The notes under the pieces are model-generated. The model searched no databases, was not told the origin of the DNA, and was given only the letters and a program-made list of their open reading frames with translations. A program made the position numbers and the translations under genes. Shown piece by piece: positions 18,674-27,177 of a stretch of DNA of 64,000 bases. The DNA comes from UBA830 sp002295635. Lineage in GTDB: Bacteria; Pseudomonadota; Alphaproteobacteria; MPNO01; UBA830. Location: assembly GCA_002295635.1 (NCBI GenBank), contig DBHK01000017.1, forward strand, positions 30,091 to 94,090. Reading direction: 5' to 3'. Numbering within the stretch: position 1 is the first letter of the stretch; the number at the start of each line of letters is the position of its first letter.

Positions 18674-19825
18674 TCACCTGTCGATCCATCTGTTCAATCG
18701 CTGTGCCGCCTCGTCTATTGTGGGAGTATCTCCAGCAAATGAAATCCGGATTGTAGAACCTCCGCGATAGCGGTCAAAGTCAGTGCCGGGAGCTACTGCG
18801 ATGCCGGATTCATTTAGCATACGGCGGCAAAATTCTTCGCTATTATTGGTAAGATGCGAAATATCAGCATAGATGTAAAATGCACCGTCGGCCGGCGCCA
18901 GTTTAGTTAGGCCTAATTTGGGCAACTCGCCTAATAACAGTTCCCGGTTCGCAGCATAACGCGCAACGTTTTGATCCAGCTCCTCTTTGCAGTCAAAGGC
19001 CACACTTGCCGCGTGCTGGGATAAAGCAGGTACGGAAATAAAAATATTCTGAGCCAAACACTCAATTGATCGGTCAAGCTGTTCCGGAATAACCATCCAG
19101 CCCACACGCCATCCAGTCATAGAGTAGAACTTGGAAAAACTGTTAATCACAACGGCGTTCTGGGTATAGGCCAATGCTGTGACGCCGGGCATTTCGTATG
19201 TAATACCATGATAGATCTCATCGGAGATGAGCCGGATACCTCGATCATCGCAATACATTGTGAGCGCGGCCATCTCGTTCGCAGAGATCATAGTACCAGT
19301 CGGATTAGCCGGGCTAGCCACAACGAGACCATCAATATCACCGTCGATCCCATCCAGCAGTTCGGGAGTGATCTGATAACGATATTCTGCGGTTACAGGA
19401 ATTCCGACCGATTCTATTCCGAGTGCCGCCAGAATATTACGGTAAGCGGGATAGCCTGGATCCGCGAGTATTACTCGGTCACCGGAATCGAATGCCGCCA
19501 AAAACGCCAGCATAAAACCACCAGACGACCCGGTAGTAACTACGACACGTTCTTTGGCAAGGTCGATATCATAGGTCTCACGATAATGTTGCGTGATCCT
19601 TTTACGAAGTTTATCAATTCCAAGTGCTTCGGTGTATCCGAGTTTGTCAGTAGCCAGTGCACGCTGTGCAGCTGCGATCACGCCAGAGGGCGCTCCGGTC
19701 GAGGGTTGTCCTACTTCCAGATGAAGGATATTGCGGCCGATACTTTCAAGGCGGTTAGCCTCACGCATAACGTCCATGACAATGAAGGGTGCTACTTGAC
19801 CCCGCGAGGATTTCTTAAGAGCCAT
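18674..19825 (-). CDS. Class I/II pyridoxal-phosphate aminotransferase
   Basis: A 383-residue fold-type I aminotransferase. The PLP lysine is in INSFSKFYSMTGWRVGW (about residues 228-244). Other signatures are GSSGGFMLAFLAAF (phosphate side), SPANPTGTMIS, LISDEIYHGITY and the C-terminal substrate carboxylate Arg in GGSTIRISFAG. This resembles the AspC/AlaA-like subgroup. Amino-group donor and acceptor cannot be fixed from sequence. It starts 3 bp after the stop of the gamma-glutamyltransferase-like gene, so the two are almost certainly one transcript. It converges with rne across 33 bp. Confidence 0.9.
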   Translation of the reverse strand: MALKKSSRGQVAPFIVMDVMREANRLESIGRNILHLEVGQPSTGAPSGVIAAAQRALATDKLGYTEALGIDKLRKRITQHYRETYDIDLAKERVVVTTGSSGGFMLAFLAAFDSGDRVILADPGYPAYRNILAALGIESVGIPVTAEYRYQITPELLDGIDGDIDGLVVASPANPTGTMISANEMAALTMYCDDRGIRLISDEIYHGITYEMPGVTALAYTQNAVVINSFSKFYSMTGWRVGWMVIPEQLDRSIECLAQNIFISVPALSQHAASVAFDCKEELDQNVARYAANRELLLGELPKLGLTKLAPADGAFYIYADISHLTNNSEEFCRRMLNESGIAVAPGTDFDRYRGGSTIRISFAGDTPTIDEAAQRLNRWIDR

Positions 19826-19828
19826 AAT

Positions 19829-21154
19829 CTAGAGCGTTGCGCTTACAGCCAAGCCGTGACCTGCAGGATCTGCGCTGAATATGCAGGAATCGGTGTTCTC
19901 ACGAGCGCCCTCTGGGCAATAAATTACATTAGCCCGACCATTAGTGTCTTTAATCGGGCCGAAAAGCGTCTTGGGAAGAACCCTGGCGTCAAAAATCCGT
20001 CGCGCGGTACTCATTGCTCTTTCCGCACCGTCTCGGCCACCCGAACCACTGATAGCCCCCCGGGTATCCTTGAGTGCCCTGTTTAGAAAAAGCATCGGCA
20101 CTCCAGAGAAAGAGCCGCTCGCCAGAGGTGCTGCCATTAGTATTCCGCTTGGCCCGATCATGCTCCCTGCACCAAATATTCCGTTGGTTGAAACGACGCA
20201 AGCTGTTCCGCCGCCCTCGCGATCGACAGTTATAAATCCGGCACTCTCCTGGTCAGCTTGATAATCGCGGTCTATCATAGATCCGGATCCGCGCCAGATC
20301 GCGGCCGCCAGATCACCCCACCTGTTCGCCGGTAGGTGTAGTTCATCTCTACCCAAATTAAATTTTTGCGTTTTGAGCCATCTGGGACGATATTCGCGTA
20401 GCACCGACAATGGTATGTCCGTCCCCGCAGCGGCTCCGAGGCCTTGGGCCAGCTGTTTTGCAAATTCTCCACTGTAAAAATCACCTGGACCCCTTAAACG
20501 TATGCGGGAGAGGGATGAGGACAGTTCGAACTGTTTGAGGTTGTAGCCCTCCCCAACTATCTTGCCGGATGAAACAAACAAACGTCGAATAGCGGGGTCC
20601 GTCAATAACCTGAGTGGTACGGCAACTAATCGGCGTGCAAATGCCCGCGAGATCGGATTTCCAAATCGGGCTAACTGTTCCGCCGGCAATATAAGCGATT
20701 CCCATTTTAACTTTCCGTAACGGGCGTGTAGCGCAAACATACCTCTTACAGCGCCGGGTACCATGATGGTTTTACCATCCTTTTCGAATAGCTGCGCTCT
20801 GAAATCGATCGCCTCAACAACATCTTGGCGCCCGCCGAAAATCATACACATGCCACCCCCGCCAAGGCTCGCAGCCCCCGGATAGGTTACCGATAAGGCG
20901 AAGTAGGTAGCAACTGCGGCATCAACTGCGTTCCCTCCCGAAGAGAGAATATCTCGTCCGATCAACGCCGACTTCGGCTCATCAGATACAACACCTCCGA
21001 AACCCGAGGTCACGAACCCGACCTGTCCTGCAGGCGGCCCGCCGCCGCCGCAAGCTCCGGATATCAGAGAGACTGCTAATACTACGATTGATTGACGGAC
21101 CCGGGAGCAAACCTTACTTATAAGGTTACGATAGAAAGTTCCGCCCGTGCGCAA
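19829..21154 (-). CDS. Degenerate gamma-glutamyltransferase-like protein (Ser in place of catalytic Thr)
   Basis: Homologue of the Ntn-hydrolase gamma-glutamyltransferases. The large-subunit signature is GGNAVDAAVATYFALSVTYP followed by SLGGGGMCMIF. The autoprocessing site, normally TTH-F-S-V-V-D with Thr as nucleophile, reads SAGFITVD here, placing Ser near residue 304. The next block, TNGIFGAGSMIGPSGILM, matches the family pattern. It is only 441 residues (usual about 550-580), with the middle shortened. Start choice: TTG 21154 has a perfect AAGGAGG eight bases upstream and gives a signal sequence (VVLAVSLISGAC, possibly lipidated though the lipobox is imperfect). The open frame extends 40 codons further without such support. 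Its first 8 bases overlap the start of the divergent M48 gene. Confidence 0.8.
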   Translation of the reverse strand: MRTGGTFYRNLISKVCSRVRQSIVVLAVSLISGACGGGGPPAGQVGFVTSGFGGVVSDEPKSALIGRDILSSGGNAVDAAVATYFALSVTYPGAASLGGGGMCMIFGGRQDVVEAIDFRAQLFEKDGKTIMVPGAVRGMFALHARYGKLKWESLILPAEQLARFGNPISRAFARRLVAVPLRLLTDPAIRRLFVSSGKIVGEGYNLKQFELSSSLSRIRLRGPGDFYSGEFAKQLAQGLGAAAGTDIPLSVLREYRPRWLKTQKFNLGRDELHLPANRWGDLAAAIWRGSGSMIDRDYQADQESAGFITVDREGGGTACVVSTNGIFGAGSMIGPSGILMAAPLASGSFSGVPMLFLNRALKDTRGAISGSGGRDGAERAMSTARRIFDARVLPKTLFGPIKDTNGRANVIYCPEGARENTDSCIFSADPAGHGLAVSATL

Positions 21155-22514
21155 TGCAAAGTCCTCCTTGCTAGTTATCTCTGCTTTTGTCGCGTTTCTA
21201 TCTCTAAAATGGGCCCTGGCACCCACTCCGGCTGAGGCCTCCAGCATCCGCGACGCAGAGATAGAACATACCATTCGCGTTTATGCTTCGCCACTTCTGA
21301 AATCTGCTGGTTTAGAGCCATCGGACGTCAGTCTACATATATTAAACGATAAGGCCGTTAATGCGTTCGTCGCTGGCGGTCAGCGCATATTCTTAACTAG
21401 CGGGCTGCTAATGTCAGCTGACCGGCCAGAGCAGGTAGTCGGCGTGCTCGCGCATGAAATTGGCCACATAATCGGCGGACACCTTGCGCGAATGAACGGC
21501 GCAGTAGCTGATGCACGGAATAAGGCACTCATCGGACAACTTGTGGGTTTTGCGCTGGGGGTCCTCTCAAAGGATAGTAGTGTGCTGGCTGCAACAAGTT
21601 TAAAAGGTTCAGATATTGCCCTACAGGGTTTGCTCAAATTTTCTCGAACACAGGAGAGGTCTGCCGACCAAGTTGCAGCCGATCTCCTTGAAAATACAGG
21701 CACCTCCGCTTCGGGCCTCCTAGAATTTTTTGAGATTCTAAAGGACCAAGAATTACTAGTACGGGCGCGGCAGGATAATTATGCTGTAACTCATCCTCTA
21801 ACTCAGGATAGGATCGCATTCATACGGGAACACATAGATAACTCACGTTTTTCTGCTAATCGTCTTCCGGATCGAATTCAGGTCATGCATGACCGGATGG
21901 TTGCAAAGCTAAGAGCTTTCATAAATCCGCCACGCCAAACGTTATTAGAGTATTCTGAGGATGACCCGGCTATCAGTTCTCGCTACGCACGTGCAATAGC
22001 ACTCTATCGAGACGCCCGAGTAGACAAAGCGCTGGAGCTGGTAGACGAATTAATAGAAATAGCGCCAGATGATCCCTATTTTCACGAGTTGTTAGGGCAG
22101 ATATTGTTCGAAAATGCTCGACTGAAGGGGGCATTGCCTGCCTACGAGCGGGCAGTCGAATTTCGACCGCGAGAACCATTGCTGCGTGTTGGTCTCGCGC
22201 ATGTACAGATTGAGCTAAACAGTCCTGACTTGATTAAGTCGGCTATCAACAACTTAGAACAGGCGCAGCGTTATGACAGACTGATGCCCTTTTCATGGCA
22301 GTTAGCCGCAACTGCGTATGGTAGGAACGGTCAACTCGGAGTATCATCCTTGGCATTAGCCGAATACAACTTGCTTTTAGGTAAGTTTTTGGATGCCCAA
22401 GGACAAGCGCGCAAGGCTGCCCGTTTGCTCCCAACGAATTCACCCGGATGGCTGCGCGCACAGGACATCAAAGCTACCGCAAGGCGTGCCCGCGAGCGCC
22501 AAAGTACCAGATAA
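21147..22514 (+). CDS. M48 family metalloprotease with C-terminal TPR region (BepA-like)
   Basis: Secreted zinc protease of 455 residues. The N-terminal signal sequence is followed by the M48 catalytic domain with HEIGH at 103-107 in VVGVLAHEIGHIIGGHL and the downstream Glu in RTQERSADQVAADLL. From about residue 270 a helical repeat region of TPR type follows (ALELVDELIEIAPDDPYFHE, GALPAYERAVEFRPREP). BepA of E. coli has this architecture and degrades stalled outer-membrane assembly substrates; a similar role is inferred. The GTG start at 21147 is forced by an in-frame TAG at 21132. It overlaps the 5' end of the divergent gamma-glutamyltransferase-like gene. Confidence 0.92.
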   Translation: MRNAKSSLLVISAFVAFLSLKWALAPTPAEASSIRDAEIEHTIRVYASPLLKSAGLEPSDVSLHILNDKAVNAFVAGGQRIFLTSGLLMSADRPEQVVGVLAHEIGHIIGGHLARMNGAVADARNKALIGQLVGFALGVLSKDSSVLAATSLKGSDIALQGLLKFSRTQERSADQVAADLLENTGTSASGLLEFFEILKDQELLVRARQDNYAVTHPLTQDRIAFIREHIDNSRFSANRLPDRIQVMHDRMVAKLRAFINPPRQTLLEYSEDDPAISSRYARAIALYRDARVDKALELVDELIEIAPDDPYFHELLGQILFENARLKGALPAYERAVEFRPREPLLRVGLAHVQIELNSPDLIKSAINNLEQAQRYDRLMPFSWQLAATAYGRNGQLGVSSLALAEYNLLLGKFLDAQGQARKAARLLPTNSPGWLRAQDIKATARRARERQSTR

Positions 22515-22555
22515 TAAACAAATTCTAACGCCGAAATTCGAAAGATCGTGGCCAC

Positions 22556-22571
22556 GCTACTAGGCAGTAGC
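22556..22571. terminator. Hairpin between convergent genes (possible terminator)
   Basis: GCTACT (22556-22561) pairs with AGTAGC (22566-22571) around a four-base loop in the 125-bp space between the M48 gene and the maleylacetoacetate isomerase gene, which converge. A GGCCAC tract sits directly upstream. No clean T run follows on the plus strand, and on the minus strand the T-rich tract comes before the stem, so this is only a weak intrinsic terminator candidate. Confidence 0.3.
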
Positions 22572-22639
22572 CAAAAACCGTAAAAAAATAGAGTAAAATT
22601 GTCACGAAGGTACTTAATTCCAAGAATTAACATTGACTC

Positions 22640-23275
22640 TTAATATGGCTCTTTGGACGGTTGAGCACTATCAAAAGCGGTAAGCTTCATACACTCCGCA
22701 AAAATTCCCATTAGCCTCGGATAGGAAGATAGCTCGCATTCGTAGCGCTGAGCGTTAAATACTTGGGGTACAATGCAAATATCGACGAGCCCAGGCGTAT
22801 CGCCGTGAGCAAAAACACCCATGCCCCCGTCTGTTGCTAGGTGCGACTCCAGCGCGTTGAACCCTTCATAAATCCAATGCCGGTACCAGGTGACCTCTAC
22901 GGCATCTCGTGCGGCTCCCATTTGGCTGCCAAGAAACTTCAAAATCGCCAGATTGTTCAACGGATGTATATCGCAGGCGATGATATCGGCTAGACCTCGG
23001 ACACGAGCGCGTCCTAGTGGATCATCGGGCAGAAATGCAGGATCTGGATTTGTCTCATCCAGATACTCAATTATGGCCATTGACTGATAAAGAATTTTAT
23101 CTCCATCAACCAACGTTGGTACGCGCCCCTGCGGGTTGATCTCTTTATAACTCTCATCGAACTGGTCGCCGTTTGGCAAACTAATATTGAAATGTTGCCA
23201 CGCAATTTTTTTAAGGTTAAGCGCGATGCGCACCCGAAAGGCAGCAGACGAGCGGGAAAAGCCATAAAGTTTCAT
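22640..23275 (-). CDS. maiA: Maleylacetoacetate isomerase / zeta-class GST
   Basis: A glutathione-dependent isomerase that turns maleylacetoacetate into fumarylacetoacetate in tyrosine breakdown. The ATG at 23275 (GGAGAG ribosome site) gives MKLYGFSRSSAAFRVRIAL. The SSx2-4FRVRIAL motif is diagnostic for the zeta class and supplies the active Ser. NPQGRVPTLVDGDK holds the cis-Pro, and QSMAIIEYLDE binds the glutathione gamma-glutamyl group. At 211 residues it has the usual length. No other tyrosine-degradation gene is in the window, so a more general zeta-GST role is possible. It lies 84 bp downstream of the ornithine decarboxylase stop on the same strand. Confidence 0.87.
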   Translation of the reverse strand: MKLYGFSRSSAAFRVRIALNLKKIAWQHFNISLPNGDQFDESYKEINPQGRVPTLVDGDKILYQSMAIIEYLDETNPDPAFLPDDPLGRARVRGLADIIACDIHPLNNLAILKFLGSQMGAARDAVEVTWYRHWIYEGFNALESHLATDGGMGVFAHGDTPGLVDICIVPQVFNAQRYECELSSYPRLMGIFAECMKLTAFDSAQPSKEPY

Positions 23276-23359
23276 GGGTCTCTCCAAATGATTGTTGTTA
23301 GAGTTTACGGGTGACGCCGTTTGCAATCCATACACCGCGACCAATAATTTGCCACGACG

Positions 23360-24490
23360 TTAGATATAATATTCAGTAAGCGGTGGGAAGCCGTTGAAAC
23401 CAATAGAGGAATATGTTGCGGTATAAGCACCGGTACTAAGGATCTCGATCCGATCGCCAGCCGAAAGATCAAGCGGAAGCGAGTACCCAGCAGCATCATA
23501 TAGGACATCCACCTCATCGCAGGTGGGGCCAGCGAGAACTACGGGGCCCGTCGGGCCGCCGTCATACAGCGTAGTTATACGATACTGGATCGCCTCTTCA
23601 AAGGTCTCTGGAAGACCCCCGAATTTCCCAATATCGAGAAAAATCCACCGACGATCGGGTTCCCGCGACTTTTCTGCGATGAGAATGATCTCTGTCTGAA
23701 TGATTCCCGCGTCCCCAACGATATAACGTCCTGGCTCCGCGATCACGCGTGGCGGCTTATCCCCGAAACAACGCTCCAGTGCATCCTTTATTTGGTTGGC
23801 ATAGACATTCAAAGGTTCTACGGACTGACTGTAATTAGCGGGGAAGCCACCTCCAATATTCAGCATTGTCAAGTGAATGCCAAGCCGCGAAAGTTCTTCG
23901 AAGATCATTGCGCATCGTTTAATTGCCCGATGCCACTGCAGAGGATCTCGCTGTTGGGACCCGACGTGAAATGAAAGGCCTGCTGGCACCATTCCTCTCT
24001 CGCCAGCTTCTCTCAGCATCCATACTGCCTGATCGGCTTCGCATCCAAACTTGCGGGAGAGGGGCCAGTCTGATCCCGTACCATCCACATAAACCCTGCA
24101 ATAGACCCGAGCGCCCGGCGCCACCTCCGAAAGTTTCACTAATTCGGCAAGGCTGTCGAAGGCAAAAAGTCTAACTCCATAATCATAAGCTTGCGCAATA
24201 TCTCGCTTTTTTTTTATCGTATTACCGTATCCAATCCGATCAACTCCAATACTCCGATCAAGACAGGATTCGATCTCATAGATGCTTGCCGTATCGAAGT
24301 ATGACCCAAGTGAATTTAGAAGACTAAGGACCTCACCGGCGGGATTTGCCTTCATCGCATAGTAGATATCTGACCCGGGTAACGCACGTGTCAGATCTTT
24401 ATAATTGGCCTCAACCATATCAAGGTCGACAACAAGACATGGCGTATCCGGCCTACTCTCTTTGAGAAAATTTCGAATCTTTTTCGTCAT
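23360..24490 (-). CDS. Ornithine/lysine decarboxylase, fold-type III (alanine racemase-like)
   Basis: A 376-residue PLP decarboxylase, making putrescine (or cadaverine). PLP is bound by Lys47 in YYAMKANPAGEVL. NIGGGFPANY is the Gly-rich phosphate loop, VIAEPGRYIVGDAG is the E-P-G-R signature, and GPTCDEVDVLYD contains Cys324-Asp325, the active-site pair contributed to the partner subunit. The size and motifs match the short eukaryote-like bacterial ODC/LDC group common in alphaproteobacteria. ODC and LDC cannot be separated by eye. The ribosome site before ATG 24490 is weak and lies next to hairpins, and a leader of more than 300 nt precedes the gene. Control at the RNA level is plausible. 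Confidence 0.93.
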   Translation of the reverse strand: MTKKIRNFLKESRPDTPCLVVDLDMVEANYKDLTRALPGSDIYYAMKANPAGEVLSLLNSLGSYFDTASIYEIESCLDRSIGVDRIGYGNTIKKKRDIAQAYDYGVRLFAFDSLAELVKLSEVAPGARVYCRVYVDGTGSDWPLSRKFGCEADQAVWMLREAGERGMVPAGLSFHVGSQQRDPLQWHRAIKRCAMIFEELSRLGIHLTMLNIGGGFPANYSQSVEPLNVYANQIKDALERCFGDKPPRVIAEPGRYIVGDAGIIQTEIILIAEKSREPDRRWIFLDIGKFGGLPETFEEAIQYRITTLYDGGPTGPVVLAGPTCDEVDVLYDAAGYSLPLDLSAGDRIEILSTGAYTATYSSIGFNGFPPLTEYYI

Positions 24491-24830
24491 TGCCGATGCG
24501 TTTTAGCTTGCCGCCTCAGCTGCGGAAAGAAAATTCCGCCAAGTTTTCGTCTTTTGGACGATAGAAGATAAATATCTTCACAGTATTCTGTGCCTAATTC
24601 CATTGATTGGTATATTGTATGGATTAAGCATAATTTACTTTTCCATGATTACTACATTTAAACAATCTGAGTGGATTCATTTTAAAGTCCGAACAAATCG
24701 GTTTTATGGTATGGAATAACAGTGCGTAGTTAAAGCGTAGGGAAACACAAATGTGCCGAATCAATTTCGGCAAACCTCGGATCTCCGAGGGATAAACGGC
24801 ATTGCTCTTATGAGACATCCTGCGGTAAGG
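24491..24830 (-). promoter_or_regulatory. Structured leader of ornithine decarboxylase (candidate speF-type RNA)
   Basis: About 380 bp separate the divergent ODC and aroQ genes with no convincing protein gene. On the minus strand, reading towards ODC, two tandem hairpins come first: CCTCGG/CCGAGG (24775-24790) and GCCGAA/TTCGGC (24755-24771). Near the start codon GCGGAA (24522-24527) can pair with TTCCGC (24534-24539), or its GCGG can pair with CCGC at 24511-24514. These options exclude each other, as in a switch. A conserved speF RNA motif is reported upstream of alphaproteobacterial ornithine decarboxylases; assignment here rests on position and structure only. A 64-codon open frame (24624-24818) lies inside and is unsupported. 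The aroQ promoter must also lie here. Confidence 0.45.
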
Positions 24831-24872
24831 CTTGTCGTATAAATTTGGAAACTTAACTTAGGATGATTTAAT

Positions 24873-25322
24873 ATTTCTCGCTTTCTAATCATTAACGGCC
24901 CAAACCTTAACATGTTAGGCAATCGAGAGCCGGCGATCTACGGGAATACCAGCCTCGATGAAATCCGCGCCGACTGCGAAACCCATGCTTCAGGAATAGG
25001 CGCGGCTGTCGATTTCCGACAGTCAAACAACGAGGCGGAGATGATCGATTGGATCCAAGCGGCGCCTGAAAGTGCCGACGGCATAATCATCAATCCAGCA
25101 GCTTTTACTCACACGTCTATAGCCATTCTTGATGCGCTCGTCCTGACGGAGATACCGGTCATCGAGATACATATCTCTAATATCTTTCGCCGGGAGAGCT
25201 TCCGACAGCACTCCTATGTTTCGATGGGTGCGACAGGCATTATCTCAGGATTTGGCGCTAGTGGTTATATTATGGCCATCGATGCATTGGTAAATTTATT
25301 AGCGGCCAAAAAGGAATTCTAA
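24873..25322 (+). CDS. aroQ: 3-dehydroquinate dehydratase type II, apparent ATT start
   Basis: Shikimate-pathway dehydratase forming 3-dehydroshikimate. The first ATG in frame (24912) would remove the catalytic INGPNLN segment, yet the frame upstream encodes exactly that segment, back to a TGA at 24864. No ATG, GTG or TTG lies between. ATT at 24873 gives a protein of 149 residues with a normal N-terminus (M)SRFLIINGPNLNMLG, and an AGGA ribosome site sits nine bases upstream. Catalytic residues are all present: Asn11, Arg18 and Tyr23 in NREPAIYG, and His80 in NPAAFTHTS. The stop overlaps the accB start by one base (TAATG), so aroQ-accB-accC is an operon, an order common in alphaproteobacteria. 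Confidence 0.88.
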   Translation: MSRFLIINGPNLNMLGNREPAIYGNTSLDEIRADCETHASGIGAAVDFRQSNNEAEMIDWIQAAPESADGIIINPAAFTHTSIAILDALVLTEIPVIEIHISNIFRRESFRQHSYVSMGATGIISGFGASGYIMAIDALVNLLAAKKEF

Positions 25323-25771
25323 TGGCGAATAAATTCGACATAGACCCTGACCTCATTAAGAAGCTTGCAGGTCTCCTTGAAGAGACCGGGTTGAGTGAAA
25401 TCGAATTCGAAAGTACGGGGAAACGTATCCGCGTCGCCCGATCCGTGATGGACACATCTCCAGCGGTAACGGTTGCCGCGTCGCCGTCCACTACCCAGAC
25501 GACCGCGAGCGCCGAACTATCGATAGAACAACGCCAAGGCACATCGATCACTGCCCCAATGGTCGGAACCATATTCTTATCGCCGGAGCCAGGGGCAGAG
25601 CAGTTTATTCAAGTGGGCGATACTATTTCAGAAGGTCAGACTGTAATGCTGATAGAAGCGATGAAAACCTACAACCCCGTCCGGGCAACGAAAAGCGGTA
25701 AAGTGACACAAATACTCGTTGCGGATTCGACACCTGTCGAATTCGGCGAGGAATTGTTGTTGATCGAGTAA
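25322..25771 (+). CDS. accB: Biotin carboxyl carrier protein of acetyl-CoA carboxylase
   Basis: Carries biotin between the carboxylase and carboxyltransferase halves of acetyl-CoA carboxylase in fatty acid synthesis. It has 149 residues: a helical N-terminus, an Ala/Thr/Pro/Ser-rich linker (about 42-70) and a biotinyl domain from about 74. Biotin is attached to Lys115 in IEAMKTYNP. Most bacteria have AMKM; the AMKT form is common in alphaproteobacteria. Translation is coupled to aroQ through an overlapping stop/start and is followed 30 bp later by accC. Confidence 0.96.
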   Translation: MANKFDIDPDLIKKLAGLLEETGLSEIEFESTGKRIRVARSVMDTSPAVTVAASPSTTQTTASAELSIEQRQGTSITAPMVGTIFLSPEPGAEQFIQVGDTISEGQTVMLIEAMKTYNPVRATKSGKVTQILVADSTPVEFGEELLLIE

Positions 25772-25801
25772 TACTAAGCTTCAATCGGGTCTGACAAAGC
25801 G

Positions 25802-27154
25802 ATGTTCGAGAAAATCCTTATTGCTAATCGTGGGGAGATTGCACTGCGAATTCATCGTGCCTGCAAGGAAATGGGTATATCGACCGTCGCCGTGCATTCA
25901 ACGGCCGACGCAGATGCAATGCATGTTCGGCTTGCGGATGAGAGTGTCTGCCTCGGGCCAGCCCCAGCTAAAGATAGTTATCTGAATATTCCTGCAATCG
26001 TTTCCGCTGCTACCATTACAGGTGCCGATGCTGTTCACCCCGGCTATGGATTCTTATCTGAGGAGGCAAGTTTTGCCTCTATACTAAAGGAACATGGCTT
26101 CACTTTTATAGGGCCCTCTGCCGAACACATTACCCTGATGGGCGATAAGGTGGCGGCAAAGGTCGCAGTGGAGGAAAATGGCGTGCCAATTGTCCCCGGA
26201 TCCAGAGGCGCCCTTAAAACCGCGGCGGACGCCTGCAAAGCAGCGGATGAGATCGGCTATCCGGTTTTGATAAAGGCTGCTGGTGGTGGGGGGGGCCGCG
26301 GAATGCAAATTGTCCGGCGTTCCGAGGATGTAGAAGATGCATACCGGATGGCACGGACCGAAGCCAAGGCCAGCTTCCGAAATGACACTGTCTATATGGA
26401 GAAATTTCTGGAAAAACCGCGTCATATCGAAGTTCAGGTTTTCTCCGATGGTCAAGGAGGTGCCGTGCATTTAGGAGAAAGGGACTGCTCCCTTCAACGG
26501 CGTCATCAGAAAGTTTTGGAGGAGGCGCGCTCTCCCGCTTTAGATGACCCGGCACGAGAAAAAATTGGTAAGATTGCTGCAGACGCGGTGCGCCGAATTG
26601 GATACCGCAACGCAGGCACCATTGAGTTCCTTTACGAGGACGGTGAGTTCTATTTTATAGAGATGAATACGCGGTTGCAGGTCGAACATCCTGTCACCGA
26701 AATGATAACCGGCATTGACATGGTGAGGGAACAAATTCGCGTAGCAGCCGGTTTACCCCTTTCGTTTGAACAGTCAGAGATTAACTTTGAAGGGCACGCT
26801 ATCGAATGCCGTATCACGGCAGAGAACCCGGATACCTTCGTTCCGTCACCTGGCCGCATTACCGACTATCATCCTCCAGGCGGCATGTCGGTGCGGGTGG
26901 ACTCTGGCCTGTACGCCGGATACGAGATTCCACCTCAATATGATAGTCTAGTTGCCAAGTTAGTAGTCCACGGCGGCAACCGGAATGAATGTCTAATGCG
27001 TCTTAGACGTTCGCTCGAAGAATTTGTGATAGGCGGTATAGAGACTACAATTCCACTGCATGCAAAAATTATCGAAAATTCGGACTTTGTCGATGGCAAT
27101 TATGATATCCATTGGCTAGAGCGCTTTGTTGCAGGGGGGATAGCGGATAGCTAG
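25802..27154 (+). CDS. accC: Biotin carboxylase subunit of acetyl-CoA carboxylase
   Basis: ATP-grasp enzyme that carboxylates the biotin on AccB. At 450 residues it is full length for the stand-alone bacterial form. It begins MFEKILIANRGEIALRIHRA, the family N-terminus. The Gly-rich ATP loop is KAAGGGGGRGMQIV. Further signatures are EKFLEKPRHIEVQV, LGERDCSLQRRHQKVLEEA and EMNTRLQVEHPVTEMITG, with the catalytic Glu and Arg. It is followed by aat 23 bp downstream on the same strand, so aroQ-accB-accC-aat may form one transcript. Confidence 0.98.
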   Translation: MFEKILIANRGEIALRIHRACKEMGISTVAVHSTADADAMHVRLADESVCLGPAPAKDSYLNIPAIVSAATITGADAVHPGYGFLSEEASFASILKEHGFTFIGPSAEHITLMGDKVAAKVAVEENGVPIVPGSRGALKTAADACKAADEIGYPVLIKAAGGGGGRGMQIVRRSEDVEDAYRMARTEAKASFRNDTVYMEKFLEKPRHIEVQVFSDGQGGAVHLGERDCSLQRRHQKVLEEARSPALDDPAREKIGKIAADAVRRIGYRNAGTIEFLYEDGEFYFIEMNTRLQVEHPVTEMITGIDMVREQIRVAAGLPLSFEQSEINFEGHAIECRITAENPDTFVPSPGRITDYHPPGGMSVRVDSGLYAGYEIPPQYDSLVAKLVVHGGNRNECLMRLRRSLEEFVIGGIETTIPLHAKIIENSDFVDGNYDIHWLERFVAGGIADS

Positions 27155-27177
27155 AAAAACACCCGCGCCAGCCGCTT

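Noticed and set aside
24624..24818. 64-codon open frame in the ODC leader
   Set aside because: No ribosome site and no recognisable sequence; the region is better explained as structured leader RNA.
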